Positions 28,718 to 37,758 of a stretch of DNA of 62,326 bases are shown here, piece by piece. The notes beneath the pieces are model-generated. The model saw only the letters and a program-made list of their open reading frames with translations, was not told the origin of the DNA and ran no database searches. The translations under genes were made by a program, and so were the position numbers. Location of the stretch: NCBI GenBank assembly GCA_026394055.1, contig JAPKYZ010000053.1, positions 1 to 62,326 of the forward strand, read 5' to 3'. Numbering within the stretch: position 1 is the first letter of the stretch; each line of letters begins with the position of its first letter. This DNA is from Acidobacteriota bacterium (GTDB taxonomy: Bacteria > Acidobacteriota > Terriglobia > Bryobacterales > Bryobacteraceae).

Positions 28718-29713
28718 TTAGCTGCCCGGCGCGAAGTAGCCTTTGCGAGCCTGCACTTTGTGATCTTTATTCTTGGCCCGGATCTCCAGCTTGCGGAAGC
28801 CGCCGTCGCGGGCCGGGTTGGTGGAGGAGTAGCTGACGGCGTACTGGCTCCGCATCTCCTGCTGGATCTGGTTGAAGATCATTTCGAGCGTGTTCTTGCG
28901 GTCCACGCGGAACAGGCGCCCGCCCGTTTCTTCGGCCATCTTCTTCAACGCCGAATCGCTGGCGCCGCCGAAGCCGTAGGCGGCCTGATCGACGTAGTAG
29001 ATGCTGTAGATCAACGAATCAGAGCGGAGCGAGGTGCGGATGGCTTCGTCAATCGAGACGCGGCTACCCTGGTCCATGCCATCGGTGATCAGCACCATCG
29101 CCTTGCGGCCCACTTCCGTGGCCAGCTTTTCTTTGGCGCCCAGATAGACCGCATCGAACATCAGCGTTCCGCGCGGGTTCGATTGCGGGATGGCGCCCGG
29201 GTTGCCGGCAATGCCACCGACGTAGCCCGCGCCACCACCGCTTTCTCGCAGCTCGCTCAACGATTTCTCGAGCAGCCGGACCGAGTTGGTGGAATCCTGC
29301 AGCAGCTCCGTTTCGGCGCCGAAGCTCATCAGAAAGGCCATGTCCTTTTGCCGGATCACCTGGCGGAAGAACATCGAGGCGGCCCGGCGCTCGTCCTCAA
29401 TCAACCGCCGCTGGCTGCCGGAGACGTCCACCAGTAGGCCGAGCGTCAAGGGCAGATCGGTCTCCTTGGTGAAGCTCTTGATCTCCTGCAGCTTGCCGTC
29501 CTCGCGAATCTCCAGGTCCGCCGCCGTCAGGCCGGTGACGTAGGCGTTCTGTTTGTCGCGGACGCTGAACAGAACGTTGACGCGGTCCACGTCAACCTTG
29601 ATCAGGGCGTCCTGCTGGGCGCGGAGCAGTCCGCCACCGGCCAGGAAAGCACCAGCCAACAGGTGGCGGCGTGATAGGGGATACTCGATTTTGTGCAGCA
29701 GGCTTTGCGTCAT
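28718..29713 (-). CDS. Acidobacterial VWFA-related domain protein, Tat-exported
   Basis: A 331-aa protein. Its N-terminus holds a twin-arginine-type signal (SRRHLLAGAFLAGGGLLRAQ). A beta-rich segment (VDRVNVLFSVRDKQNAYVTG) precedes a von Willebrand A domain with the MIDAS motif LLVDVSGSQRR near residue 95 and AMVLITDGMDQGSR near 205. This layout is typical of the acidobacterial VWFA-related family, expanded in this phylum, with unknown partners. The 5' end overlaps the divergent glycosylase gene by 21 bp. Confidence 0.85.
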   Translation of the reverse strand: MTQSLLHKIEYPLSRRHLLAGAFLAGGGLLRAQQDALIKVDVDRVNVLFSVRDKQNAYVTGLTAADLEIREDGKLQEIKSFTKETDLPLTLGLLVDVSGSQRRLIEDERRAASMFFRQVIRQKDMAFLMSFGAETELLQDSTNSVRLLEKSLSELRESGGGAGYVGGIAGNPGAIPQSNPRGTLMFDAVYLGAKEKLATEVGRKAMVLITDGMDQGSRVSIDEAIRTSLRSDSLIYSIYYVDQAAYGFGGASDSALKKMAEETGGRLFRVDRKNTLEMIFNQIQQEMRSQYAVSYSSTNPARDGGFRKLEIRAKNKDHKVQARKGYFAPGS

Positions 29714-30292
29714 TTAAAGTCGTCCGATCCGATTCTTAAACAGATCATCGGCCAAGTTGGCCCCTACGCGATCCAATATCGCCCGGCCGAATTTTCTACC
29801 CTGGTCCGGTCCATTGTCTACCAGCAGATTAGCGGCAAAGCCGCTGTCACCGTCATTGGCCGCATGGTGGCCGCTTGCGGCAAGCTTACACCCACTTCGA
29901 TCCTGCGGCTGACACCCGAGGAATTGCGGGCCTGCGGCCTGTCCGGCCAGAAGGCGTCCTACATTCGCGATCTAGCGGAAAAGACGCGCTCCAGGCAGCT
30001 TAGGTTTCCCCCTTTGGCCGCCCTGAGCGATGACGACGTGATCGCGCACCTGACGCAGGTGAAGGGCATCGGCGTGTGGACCGCACAGATGTTCCTGATG
30101 TTTGCTCTGAAGCGCCATGACATTCTCCCCACGGCTGACCTGGGGATCCGCGCGGCAATGAAACGCTCCTACGAACTGGAAGCGCTGCCCAAGCCGGAGC
30201 AGATGATCGAGATCGCCGAGCCGTGGCGGCCGTGGGCTACCGTGGCCAGCTGGTATCTATGGCGCAGCCTGGATGGGTCCGCCGAGATCTAG
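29693..30292 (+). CDS. AlkA-type DNA-3-methyladenine glycosylase
   Basis: A 199-aa HhH-GPD protein. The GTG at 29693 is inside the 5' end of the divergent VWFA gene. The motif SIVYQQISGKAAVTVIGR begins the helical domain. The helix-hairpin-helix (LTQVKGIGVWTAQMFLMFAL) is followed by the catalytic Asp in LPTADLGIR. It removes alkylated purines from DNA, leaving abasic sites. It lacks the extra N-terminal domain of E. coli AlkA, as in the compact bacterial versions. Confidence 0.88.
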   Translation: MQQALRHLKSSDPILKQIIGQVGPYAIQYRPAEFSTLVRSIVYQQISGKAAVTVIGRMVAACGKLTPTSILRLTPEELRACGLSGQKASYIRDLAEKTRSRQLRFPPLAALSDDDVIAHLTQVKGIGVWTAQMFLMFALKRHDILPTADLGIRAAMKRSYELEALPKPEQMIEIAEPWRPWATVASWYLWRSLDGSAEI

Positions 30293-30652
30293 CCGCATTC
30301 CGGTGTGACATCCCGCGCCCGGGATCGGGCACAAAAAGATCGGGCATCGTACCGGTACCACCAGCCAGGGGCTTTCCAAACCGGAGAGCTAGCGGGCGGC
30401 CGCAGCCGTTGCAGCAAATCGGCCTTTGTTTCCAGCGCTGAGCGCGCGGTCTGGACGTCTTAGCCGCCTGGGAGCAGGGTGGTGCGGTCCACCGGCCGCG
30501 CCCAAGCGAGCCCGGGTTATGGAACGCCGGTAAGTGCGTCTGCCGAGGGCGTCCAGTAGTTTCAATTCAGGCCAACCTGAGGCGCCATTAGAGCGCAGGG
30601 CGGAAAGCCCAATCATCCCTGACCCGGATTCAAAAAAAACGGAGAGACCCTA
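30293..30652. other. 360-bp leader/intergenic region before the PEP-CTERM gene
   Basis: There is no credible gene here. It contains a direct repeat GATCGGGCA (30323-30331 and 30339-30347), a palindrome GTACCGGTAC (about 30349-30358), and a small hairpin GGGCGGAAAGCCC (about 30598-30610) shortly before the start codon. No known riboswitch consensus could be matched. The size suggests a structured or regulated leader for the secreted PEP-CTERM protein. Confidence 0.4.
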
Positions 30653-31216
30653 ATGAAACTGATCAACAAATTCCTGAGCGCGGCCTTTGTCATGCCGCTC
30701 CTTCTTTGCTCGGCCCAGGCCGGAACTCTGACTGGGGACAACATCAACATCACCCATAACATTCTGCTGGGCAGCTGGATGTACCCTTACTGGGACATGG
30801 GAACGGCGGTGGCCCCGTCATCGATCTACACCTACCAGAGCGGAGTGTACACCGCGCAGGTGAGCCCCAACTCAATTGAGTTCTCATTCTCCTGCTGGGG
30901 ATGCACTTGGAGCGAGTTCAGTGGCTTCAACGGACCCGTGGTCACCAATCTGACGCGGCCGGCGTTTCTGGATGTGACGATTGATCCGTCCACCAACTAC
31001 AGCGGCTTCAACGCGTCGCGGTTGAGCTTCACCGGCGATCAGATCTTTGTGAATCTGGCGAACCTCTCCATCAATGGCTACATCAAGCTGAACATCACGG
31101 CTTCGGATGCTCTCGGCGGCGGCCCGTCGAGCGTGCCGGAGCCGGGCACGATCGGGGCGGCGGCGGCGGGTCTGGCTGGCTTGGCGCTAGCCTTGCGCCG
31201 GCGGCAAGCCCAGTAG
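30653..31216 (+). CDS. PEP-CTERM sorting-signal protein
   Basis: A 187-aa protein with a signal peptide (KFLSAAFVMPLLLCSAQA) and a C-terminal PEP-CTERM tail: VPEPG, then a hydrophobic helix (TIGAAAAGLAGLALAL) and RRRQ. Exosortase recognises this tail and anchors or releases the protein at the outer envelope. The mature region (about 22-155) is beta-rich with many Asn, Ser and Thr and has a CWGC motif; no family was recognised. The ribosome-binding site is GGAGAG. No exosortase is in the window. Confidence 0.85.
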   Translation: MKLINKFLSAAFVMPLLLCSAQAGTLTGDNINITHNILLGSWMYPYWDMGTAVAPSSIYTYQSGVYTAQVSPNSIEFSFSCWGCTWSEFSGFNGPVVTNLTRPAFLDVTIDPSTNYSGFNASRLSFTGDQIFVNLANLSINGYIKLNITASDALGGGPSSVPEPGTIGAAAAGLAGLALALRRRQAQ

Positions 31217-31242
31217 TCCAACCCCGACAACCTCCCCTCCGG

Positions 31243-31290
31243 ACAGGGCGGCTTGGTGGAGCATTTCGCTCACCGGGCCGCCCTGTTTCC
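31243..31290 (+). terminator. Terminator hairpin after the PEP-CTERM gene
   Basis: ACAGGGCGGC (31243-31252) pairs with GCCGCCCTGT (31277-31286), a 10-bp GC-rich stem. A short TTCC tail follows. It lies 26 bp after the stop codon. Confidence 0.65.
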
Positions 31291-31355
31291 GTGCTGGGTT
31301 TCAGTGTTGACCTGGCCCACCGCCTGTCCGGTGCCTTGCAGATCTGAGTACGCGG

Positions 31356-32978
31356 CTAACGCCGCTCAGAGGACCGGTAGACCACTTTGCCGCCCACCAG
31401 CGTCATGGTCAGCGGATTCACCGGCAGCACCACGATGTCGGCCAGCTTGCCGGCTTCGAGCGTCCCCTTCGTCTTTTCCTCGCGCGTGAAGGCCGCAGCG
31501 TAGCGGGTGTAGCGAGCAATGGCGTCGGCCATGGAGATGCGCTCACCTTCGCCCCACACTTTGCCTGACATGCCTTTGCGGGTGGTAGCGGCGTAGAGGC
31601 CGTACATGGGGCCGATGGGCAGGATGTCGCTGGAGAAGCCCAAGAAGATCCCTTTCTTGATCGGCGTGGCGACGGGGTTGTTCAACTGCGCGCGGGCGTC
31701 GTCGAGATAGTCGGCGTAGCGGCCTTCCAGCGTGTAGGTGAAGTTGGGTTGCTGGGCGATCCAGATCTTGTCCGCCGCCATACGGGCATACGTTGCCTCC
31801 GGCGGCGTCATGCTGAAGTGGTTCAAATAGTGCCGGTGGTCGGCGCGCGGCGCCTCCTGCAGCACCTGGTGCAGCAGATTGACGGCGAGCTCGATCGCGC
31901 CGTCGCCGATGGTGTGCAGGCCCAGCTGCCAACCCATGGCGTGCGCTTGACGAAAGGCATTGAGCAGCGCGGCTTCGCTCATGGTCAGCTTGCCGCGATA
32001 GTCGCCCTGGTTCTTGTAGGGGGCGATCGTGTAGGCAGCGGGTCCGGTAAAGCCGCCATCGACGAAAATCTTGATGGCGCCCACGCGCAGGCGGTCGTCC
32101 CCGTCTCCGGTCTTTTTGCCGAACCGCTTGATGTCTTCGGCCAGGCCCCAGCGGATCTGCATGGCGGCGCGCGGCAGGTCCGGCGTTTCGGCGTAGACCT
32201 TCTGCCACTCCGGCCACTGGTCCACGGAGCCGCCGGCATCGATGATGCTGGTGATGCCTTTGGCGAACAGCGCTTGCAGGTTCTTCTTCAGGCTGGCGCG
32301 AACCTCCGCGGCGTCGGCGCGGGGCAGGAACTTGGTGAAGACGTCGTTGCGCTCGCGGACAATGCCGGAGGGCTCGCCCATGTCGTCATGCTCAATGGTG
32401 CCGCGGTCAGGGTCGGGCGTGGCGCGGGTGATCTTGGCGGCGGTAAGCGCCAGGCTATTGCCGACGCTGGAATGGCCGCCGGCGCGCGTCAGCACGACGG
32501 GGTTGTCGGGAGCGGCCTGGTCGAGATCCTGGCGGTTGGGTTTGCGCTTCTCTTCCACCGCATCTTCTGACCAGCCGTAGCCGCTTACCCACTGGCCTTT
32601 GCCCAGCTCCTTCGCCTTGGCGGTGACCAGCGTGCGGATCTCCTGGATCGACTTCACTTCGGTCAAGTCCACATAGTGGCGAGCCTGGCCGCGGACGTGG
32701 ATGTGGGCATCGATAAAGCCGGGGATCGCGGTTTGGCCCTTCAGGTCGATGGTCTGTTTGGCCGCGTACCGCTTCAGCAGTTCCGGACCGCCCACCGCCA
32801 CAATGCGGCCATCGCGCACGGCCAGCGCTTGGGCCACGCGGAACTGTTCGTCCGCCGTGAAGACATGGCCGTTGTGCAGGATCAGATCGACGGGCGCGGG
32901 CGTCTGGGCTTCCGCAGGCATGACCAGCGAGACCAGCGCGCAAACACTCAAGAGGGCATGGCGAACGGAAACGGGCAT
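31356..32978 (-). CDS. Exported YtcJ-like amidohydrolase (amidohydrolase family 3)
   Basis: A 540-aa protein. The ATG at 32978 is chosen as it begins a signal peptide (SVRHALLSVCALVSLVMPAEAQ). The metal-dependent TIM-barrel motif GFIDAHIHVRG lies near residue 85. Further hallmarks are GYGWSEDAVEE, GLHTIGDGAIELAVN, FSSDILPIGPMYGLYAA and YTRYAAAFTREEKTKGTLEA. The family hydrolyses amide or cyclic-amide bonds in diverse substrates. The upstream MBL hydrolase is divergent with 39 bp between starts, so the two may share control. Confidence 0.85.
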   Translation of the reverse strand: MPVSVRHALLSVCALVSLVMPAEAQTPAPVDLILHNGHVFTADEQFRVAQALAVRDGRIVAVGGPELLKRYAAKQTIDLKGQTAIPGFIDAHIHVRGQARHYVDLTEVKSIQEIRTLVTAKAKELGKGQWVSGYGWSEDAVEEKRKPNRQDLDQAAPDNPVVLTRAGGHSSVGNSLALTAAKITRATPDPDRGTIEHDDMGEPSGIVRERNDVFTKFLPRADAAEVRASLKKNLQALFAKGITSIIDAGGSVDQWPEWQKVYAETPDLPRAAMQIRWGLAEDIKRFGKKTGDGDDRLRVGAIKIFVDGGFTGPAAYTIAPYKNQGDYRGKLTMSEAALLNAFRQAHAMGWQLGLHTIGDGAIELAVNLLHQVLQEAPRADHRHYLNHFSMTPPEATYARMAADKIWIAQQPNFTYTLEGRYADYLDDARAQLNNPVATPIKKGIFLGFSSDILPIGPMYGLYAATTRKGMSGKVWGEGERISMADAIARYTRYAAAFTREEKTKGTLEAGKLADIVVLPVNPLTMTLVGGKVVYRSSERR

Positions 32979-33017
32979 CCCAGGATTCTCGCATTCATTG
33001 GGGGTACGCTGGAGAGC

Positions 33018-33944
33018 GTGACCGAGATCCATCGCCTGGACCTGCCGCTGCCTTGGGAGCTAGGACAGGTGAACGCTTATCTGGTGCCCGGCGCGGCGGG
33101 TTGGACGCTGGTGGATTGCGGTATGACGACGCCCGAGTGCTTCGCCGCGCTCGATATGCAGCTGCAGCAGGCGGGCGTGGCGTGGCGCGACATCAAGACC
33201 CTGCTGTTGACGCACATGCACCCGGATCACATGGGGCTGGCGCCCAAGGTGCTGGAGCTGAGCGGCGCCCAGCTAGCCATGCATCGGCGGGAGTTCGCGC
33301 TGCTGGAAGAGACGGTCGAAGCCACTGAACAGCGCCGCGAACCGGACGAAGCGCTAACGCTAGCCCACACGCCGCTGGAGCTGCAGACCAAAGTGATCGC
33401 CGCCTTCACCGACGTGCGCCGCAGCTTTGTGCGGCTGACGCCAGACGTACTGCTCGAGGGCGGTGAGCGGTGGGGCGACGCGGAGGTGGTGTGGACGCCC
33501 GGACATTCGCCGGGCCATGTCTGCCTGCATTTTGACGACGGGGCGTTGCTGACGGGCGATCATCTGCTCGAAAACATCACGCCCAATATCAGCTGGGTGC
33601 CGGGCGAGGATGCGCTGGGGGATTTTATTGAGTCGCTCAAACGGGTGGCGGAGCTCGATTGCGACACGCTTTACCCGTCGCACGGCTTGCCCTTCACCGG
33701 ACATCGCGAGTGGGCCACACAGACCATCGCGCACCATCATGAGCGGTGCGACGAGATCGTGACCGCGCTCCGGCTGCATCCGCGCACCGCCCACGAACTG
33801 GTCAGCATCCTGTGGCCGCGCCGGCTGTCTGCGTTCCACTACCGCTTTGCCGTCTACGAGGTGCTGGCGCACTTAGAATGTCTGCGCAACCTTAGCCAAG
33901 TGGTACTGGAACCGGACCGTACCTGGACCAGTACGATCGATTGA
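33018..33944 (+). CDS. MBL-fold metallo-hydrolase, LACTB2-like
   Basis: A 308-aa protein. The GTG at 33018 directly follows GGAG and starts VTEIHRLDLPLPWELGQVN. Metal motifs are LLTHMHPDHMGLAP (HxHxDH, about 73-86), TPGHSPGHVCLHF, LLTGDHLLE, and a late YPSHGLP. The C-terminal helical domain (about 240-308) resembles the winged region of LACTB2-type hydrolases. Substrate unknown; thioester hydrolysis or RNA cleavage are known for relatives. It is divergent from the amidohydrolase. Confidence 0.85.
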   Translation: MTEIHRLDLPLPWELGQVNAYLVPGAAGWTLVDCGMTTPECFAALDMQLQQAGVAWRDIKTLLLTHMHPDHMGLAPKVLELSGAQLAMHRREFALLEETVEATEQRREPDEALTLAHTPLELQTKVIAAFTDVRRSFVRLTPDVLLEGGERWGDAEVVWTPGHSPGHVCLHFDDGALLTGDHLLENITPNISWVPGEDALGDFIESLKRVAELDCDTLYPSHGLPFTGHREWATQTIAHHHERCDEIVTALRLHPRTAHELVSILWPRRLSAFHYRFAVYEVLAHLECLRNLSQVVLEPDRTWTSTID

Positions 33945-33979
33945 TGCCTTAGTATCGGGCCAGGCTCTACCTTAGAGAC

Positions 33980-34282
33980 ATGACCGACGCCCTTAAGATT
34001 CGCCTCTGGAACTTCACCTACCTGCAGTGCCTGGATCTACTGACCACGCTCGCTTTTCTGGCGCAGGGTGTGCAGGAGGGCAATCCGCTGGTGCGGTTTG
34101 CGATGCAGTCGTTCAACCCGTTGGTGGGGTTGGCCTTCGTGAAGGCGGTGGCGATGGTGATGGCGGGCTACTGCTGGTACACGCAGCGGGAACGGACGCT
34201 GGCGCGGATCAACATGTTCTTTGCCTTCATCGTGGCCTGGAACCTGCTGGCCATGATCATGAACGCGGGCGCCAAGGCGTAA
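33980..34282 (+). CDS. Small membrane protein, DUF5658-like
   Basis: A 100-aa protein with three hydrophobic spans (about 13-29, 47-66 and 77-95). The pattern LQCLDLLTTLAFLAQGVQEG followed by NPLVRF resembles DUF5658. Function unknown. It starts 35 bp after the MBL gene and may be co-transcribed. Confidence 0.65.
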   Translation: MTDALKIRLWNFTYLQCLDLLTTLAFLAQGVQEGNPLVRFAMQSFNPLVGLAFVKAVAMVMAGYCWYTQRERTLARINMFFAFIVAWNLLAMIMNAGAKA

Positions 34283-34503
34283 GGCCCACCGCAGAGCACG
34301 CCGCCGCAGCTCGCAAAACTCTTCTTTTAACCCGGCACCGCACCCAGGACCATGAAATGGGGGGGAAAGGGTTTATTGGGCCAATGCCGGGTACCTTCAG
34401 CCTAGAAGGCGCCGCCCGGCCACCCGTGATGTTTTGGGGCGAAACCCAGCCTGGAAGGGGCGAGCGCCGGAATCGGGCTGCGAGATCGGCGAAAATCGAG
34501 TGA

Positions 34504-34998
34504 ATGTCCATTTCACTTCGTCTGGCCCAACCGGCCGACGTCCCCCTGATTTTCAAGTTCATCCAAGGCTTGGCCGAGTATGAGCGGCTGGCCGATAGCG
34601 TCGTGGCCACCGAATCTCTGCTGGCGGAGACTCTCTTCAGCGACCGTCCGTACGCCGAAGTGATCATCGCGGAATGGGCGGGCGCTCCGGCCGGCTTCGC
34701 GCTGTTCTTCCACAACTACTCCACCTTTTTGGCGCGGCCGGGGATCTACCTGGAGGACCTTTTTGTCGACCCCGCCCACCGCGGCCGCGGGATCGGCAAG
34801 GCGCTGCTGGTCCGGCTGGCGCAGCTGGCGGTGGAGCGGAACTGCGGGCGGCTGGAATGGTCCGTGCTTGATTGGAATGAACCGGCCATTGGCTTCTACC
34901 GGAGCCTGGGCGCCATCGCCATGGATGAATGGACCATCAACCGCGTCACCGGTGAGGCTCTTCAGCAGCTGGCCGCATCCGGCGGTTATCCCGATTAG
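34504..34998 (+). CDS. GNAT-family N-acetyltransferase
   Basis: A 164-aa protein similar to diamine (spermidine/spermine-type) acetyltransferases: VPLIFKFIQGLAEYERL at the N-terminus, the acceptor-side IYLEDLFVDPAHRGRGIGKA (with the acetyl-CoA-binding RGRGIGKA), and VLDWNEPAIGFYRSLGA. It transfers acetyl groups to an amine. It is preceded by a 221-bp gap in which no feature was recognised. Confidence 0.85.
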   Translation: MSISLRLAQPADVPLIFKFIQGLAEYERLADSVVATESLLAETLFSDRPYAEVIIAEWAGAPAGFALFFHNYSTFLARPGIYLEDLFVDPAHRGRGIGKALLVRLAQLAVERNCGRLEWSVLDWNEPAIGFYRSLGAIAMDEWTINRVTGEALQQLAASGGYPD

Positions 34999-35172
34999 CC
35001 GTACTTACTTTCTAGCCTATTGCTAAGACCAGATCATCAATTTGTTAACTATGTAAACCTTGGCCTCCGCGTGCAACGCCCGCAAAACCAGGCCCGTCCA
35101 TGGGGGTGGCAGCAGTGATGGAGTGCTTCTCTCGATCGCTGCCGACTATCACAGTTAACAAAGGATTCGGCC

Positions 35173-35622
35173 ATGAAAGTACTGACCAAGATGTTACCGG
35201 TGGCGGCCCTGTTTGCCGTCACCACGTTCGCCCAAGGCCCTTTTGGGGTGTTGACCTCCGCCACGCCACCGGACACGGCCACGGTTGTCGCCAACAAGGT
35301 GCAGCGGCTGACGTCACTGCTGACGTTGACCACGGCCCAAGCCACGCAGGCAACGACGATCTTCACCAACTCTCTGAATGCCGCCGCGCCGATTGAGACC
35401 GCGCTCAGCGGCTATCACACGTCCCTGCAGGCGGCCGTCAAGACCAACAGCACGTCGGTGATCGACAATCTCTCCGCGCAGATCGGCACCGCGCACGGCC
35501 AGATCACGGCCCTCCGGAACAAGGCCGACGCCGCGTTCTATGCGCTGTTGACGACGGATCAAAAGGCGAAACTGGATGCCGCGAACAATGGCTTTGGCGG
35601 CGGTGGCCGAGGTCACCGGTAA
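35173..35622 (+). CDS. Spy/CpxP-like periplasmic protein
   Basis: A 149-aa protein with a signal peptide (MKVLTKMLPVAALFAVTTFAQ) and an all-helical body containing two LTxxQ-type motifs (LTTAQATQ near residue 54 and LTTDQKAK near 130). Spy/CpxP proteins are chaperones or heavy-metal sensors in the periplasm. The C-terminus ends in a Gly-rich segment (GFGGGGRGHR). An inverted pair, TTGTTAAC (about 35041) and GTTAACAA (about 35154), lies upstream, possibly an operator. Confidence 0.65.
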   Translation: MKVLTKMLPVAALFAVTTFAQGPFGVLTSATPPDTATVVANKVQRLTSLLTLTTAQATQATTIFTNSLNAAAPIETALSGYHTSLQAAVKTNSTSVIDNLSAQIGTAHGQITALRNKADAAFYALLTTDQKAKLDAANNGFGGGGRGHR

Positions 35623-35630
35623 TTCCGCCA

Positions 35631-35670
35631 GCCGGAGAGGAACCCGGCGCGGTCGCTCTCCGGCATTTTC
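35631..35670 (+). terminator. Terminator after the Spy-like gene
   Basis: GCCGGAGAG (35631-35639) pairs with CTCTCCGGC (35656-35664), followed by ATTTTCT. It lies 8 bp after the stop codon. The rest of the gap to the SDR gene (to 35833) holds nothing recognised. Confidence 0.75.
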
Positions 35671-35833
35671 TCCGCGTGTGCGGTTGGTCCCAACGGGCAC
35701 TCCCCGACCACTCCATTGAAGACGCTCTGCAAGACTATTGATGTTATTGAGAGCGCAGAAAACGTCTTCATCGCCTGTTGCGGCCCGCTGGGCCATGTTT
35801 ACTCCCTTGCGGTCACGGCTCCGAAGGCGTCTG

Positions 35834-36625
35834 TTACGCGCCCAGCGTCCGGGCGCCCAGGTGGATCTGACCACCATCGCAGACCATCACCGCCCCATTG
35901 ATATAGGAGGCGGCGTCGGAGCACAGGAACAGGGCCAGATCGGCAATGTCGTCCTTGGTGCCCATGCGGCGCAGGGGGACGGTCTTCATCACCGCCTCCC
36001 GAGCTTCGGGCGTCGGGGCTAGGCGGGCCATGCCTTCGGTGCCGTCGATGGGGCCGGGGTTGATCGTGTTGGCGCGGATGCCTTCGGGACCCCATTCAAG
36101 CGCCATCACTTGCGTCAGACGCTCAACCCCAGCCTTGGCGGCGCAGACGTGGGCTTGCATCGGATAGGGAATGCTGGCGTGGTTGGCCGAGATCGAGATG
36201 ATCGACGCACCAGGCTTGCGCAAATGCTCGTAGGCGGCACGGGCGGTGTTGTAGGTGCCCAGCAAGTCGATATCGACCACCGCCTTAAAGCCGTTGGCCG
36301 ACATGCCCATGATGGGCGCGGGAAAGTTGCCCGCCGCGCCGCAGACCAGGATGTCGATGGGGCCAAACAGATCGCGCGTCTTCTGCATGGCGGCGGCCAT
36401 GGCGGCATAGTCCCGCACATCGGCGGCGACATTGGAGGCGGTGCGGCCGGTGGAAAGAATGCTGGCGCACGCCGCGTCGAGCTTGTCTTGATTACGGCCG
36501 TGGAGCATCACCGCCGCTCCGGCTTCGGCAAACCGTTCAGCCAGGCGCAGGCAGATGCCACTGGAACTGCCAGTGAGGAACGCTACCTTACCTTGGAGGA
36601 GGCTGGCGCGAAACGTGGAGGACAT
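35834..36625 (-). CDS. SDR oxidoreductase, 2,4-dienoyl-CoA reductase-like
   Basis: A 263-aa Rossmann protein with the nucleotide motif LTGSSSGICLRLAERF and VCGAAGNFPAP. The usual YxxxK site is replaced by HVCAAKAG, and the C-terminal part carries WGPEGIRANTINPGPIDGTE, both matching peroxisomal-type 2,4-dienoyl-CoA reductases (DECR2), which reduce dienoyl-CoA in unsaturated fatty acid oxidation. It overlaps the 3' end of the upstream glycosyltransferase by 43 bp. The PHP-GT4-SDR grouping is not a known pathway to me. Confidence 0.8.
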   Translation of the reverse strand: MSSTFRASLLQGKVAFLTGSSSGICLRLAERFAEAGAAVMLHGRNQDKLDAACASILSTGRTASNVAADVRDYAAMAAAMQKTRDLFGPIDILVCGAAGNFPAPIMGMSANGFKAVVDIDLLGTYNTARAAYEHLRKPGASIISISANHASIPYPMQAHVCAAKAGVERLTQVMALEWGPEGIRANTINPGPIDGTEGMARLAPTPEAREAVMKTVPLRRMGTKDDIADLALFLCSDAASYINGAVMVCDGGQIHLGARTLGA

Positions 36626-37758
36626 GCTGCGATGCTAGCACCTGCGGCCTGGCGGTAACAGTCCCATACGCCTTCAAACACCGCTTCCCAGGTGCGGCCT
36701 TCCGCCCAAGCGCGGGCGGCGGTTCGCATCGCGGCTGACGGATGTTGTCCGGCCACCATCTCCACGGCTCGCTGAGCAAACTGGGTGCCGGTGGCGGCGA
36801 CGAAGCCGGTCTCGCCATCGCGCACCAGAAACTTGGGTCCACCGCTCGATGTAACGATGGCGGGGACGCCGGAGGCCAGGGCTTCGGCGATCACGTTGCC
36901 GTAGGTGTCGGTGGTGGAGGGGAACAGGAAGACGTCCATCGCGGCATAGGCGTCCGCCAACGGGCCGCCCTTCAGCACTCCGGGCAGGTCCGCCTGGACC
37001 AGATTGTGGCGCAACCATTCGCGCTGGCTGCCATCGCCTACCACCAGAAACCGGTAGTTGGTGAGCCCGGCAGCGCGGATGGCCTTTTCCACCTCCGCCA
37101 GCATCTGCACGTTCTTCTCCGGCCGGAGCCGCCCCACGTAGCCCAGCACAACGGCATCGTCGGAGCGCTGGCGGCGGGCGGGCGTGAACAGGTCCGCGTC
37201 GATCCCCCGCTCCATCAAGGCGGTGGGCGTCTTGGCTTGATCTTGAATCAGCGACCGCAGCTCTTCATTCGGGGCCAGACAGCGTTCCGCGATGCGGTAG
37301 AACAGCATCAGGCTTTGCCAGCAGATGTCTTGCACCGGCTGCGCGATTGAAGGCAGCGGGAAGCGGCGGGCGGCGTATTCGTGCAGGTTGGTGTGCCAGG
37401 AGGCCACCACCGGAATGCCCAACCGCCAATGCGTGATCAGCCCCAGCCAACCGAGATCACCCGGGCCGGTGATGTGGATCACGTCCGGCTTAAACTGCTT
37501 GACGGCGCGCTCCACCAGCGGCATGTGGCGGAAAAGCAGCGGATCAAACGCCAGCCCGTCATCGAGCAGAATGCGGGCCTCACTGCGCTGCAATTCCACC
37601 GTGTCGTCAGCCCAACTGGTTTTGGGGCCGGCGTGGACGCTTAGCAGCGGGCGTCCGGTGCGGCGGGCGAAGCTATCCAGTTGGCGGCTCGTGTGCGCAA
37701 CTCCGTTAACGTCGTGAAAGGAGTCTGTAAAGAACGCGACACGAGGGTAGTTGCTCAC
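36583..37758 (-). CDS. GT4 glycosyltransferase
   Basis: A 391-aa GT-B protein. The N-terminal domain has VAFFTDSFHDVNGVA and HITGPGDLGWLGL. The C-terminal domain has GYVGRLRPEKNV, FLFPSTTDTYGNVIAEALAS and GVPAIVTSSGG, the nucleotide-sugar-binding site of GT4. Relatives (for example mannosyl- or digalactosyl-type transferases) act on membrane lipids or phosphoinositols. It is coupled to the PHP gene by a 4-bp overlap, and overlaps the SDR gene by 43 bp. Confidence 0.85.
   Translation of the reverse strand: MSNYPRVAFFTDSFHDVNGVAHTSRQLDSFARRTGRPLLSVHAGPKTSWADDTVELQRSEARILLDDGLAFDPLLFRHMPLVERAVKQFKPDVIHITGPGDLGWLGLITHWRLGIPVVASWHTNLHEYAARRFPLPSIAQPVQDICWQSLMLFYRIAERCLAPNEELRSLIQDQAKTPTALMERGIDADLFTPARRQRSDDAVVLGYVGRLRPEKNVQMLAEVEKAIRAAGLTNYRFLVVGDGSQREWLRHNLVQADLPGVLKGGPLADAYAAMDVFLFPSTTDTYGNVIAEALASGVPAIVTSSGGPKFLVRDGETGFVAATGTQFAQRAVEMVAGQHPSAAMRTAARAWAEGRTWEAVFEGVWDCYRQAAGASIAACPPRFAPASSKVR

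Noticed and set aside
30301..30650. Possible cyclic-di-GMP or cobalamin riboswitch before the PEP-CTERM gene
   Set aside because: None of the conserved sequence blocks of these riboswitches could be matched; kept only as an unexplained leader.
34283..34503. 221-bp gap before the GNAT gene considered as an RNA gene
   Set aside because: No tRNA-like cloverleaf or stable terminator could be drawn by eye; no support for a specific RNA.
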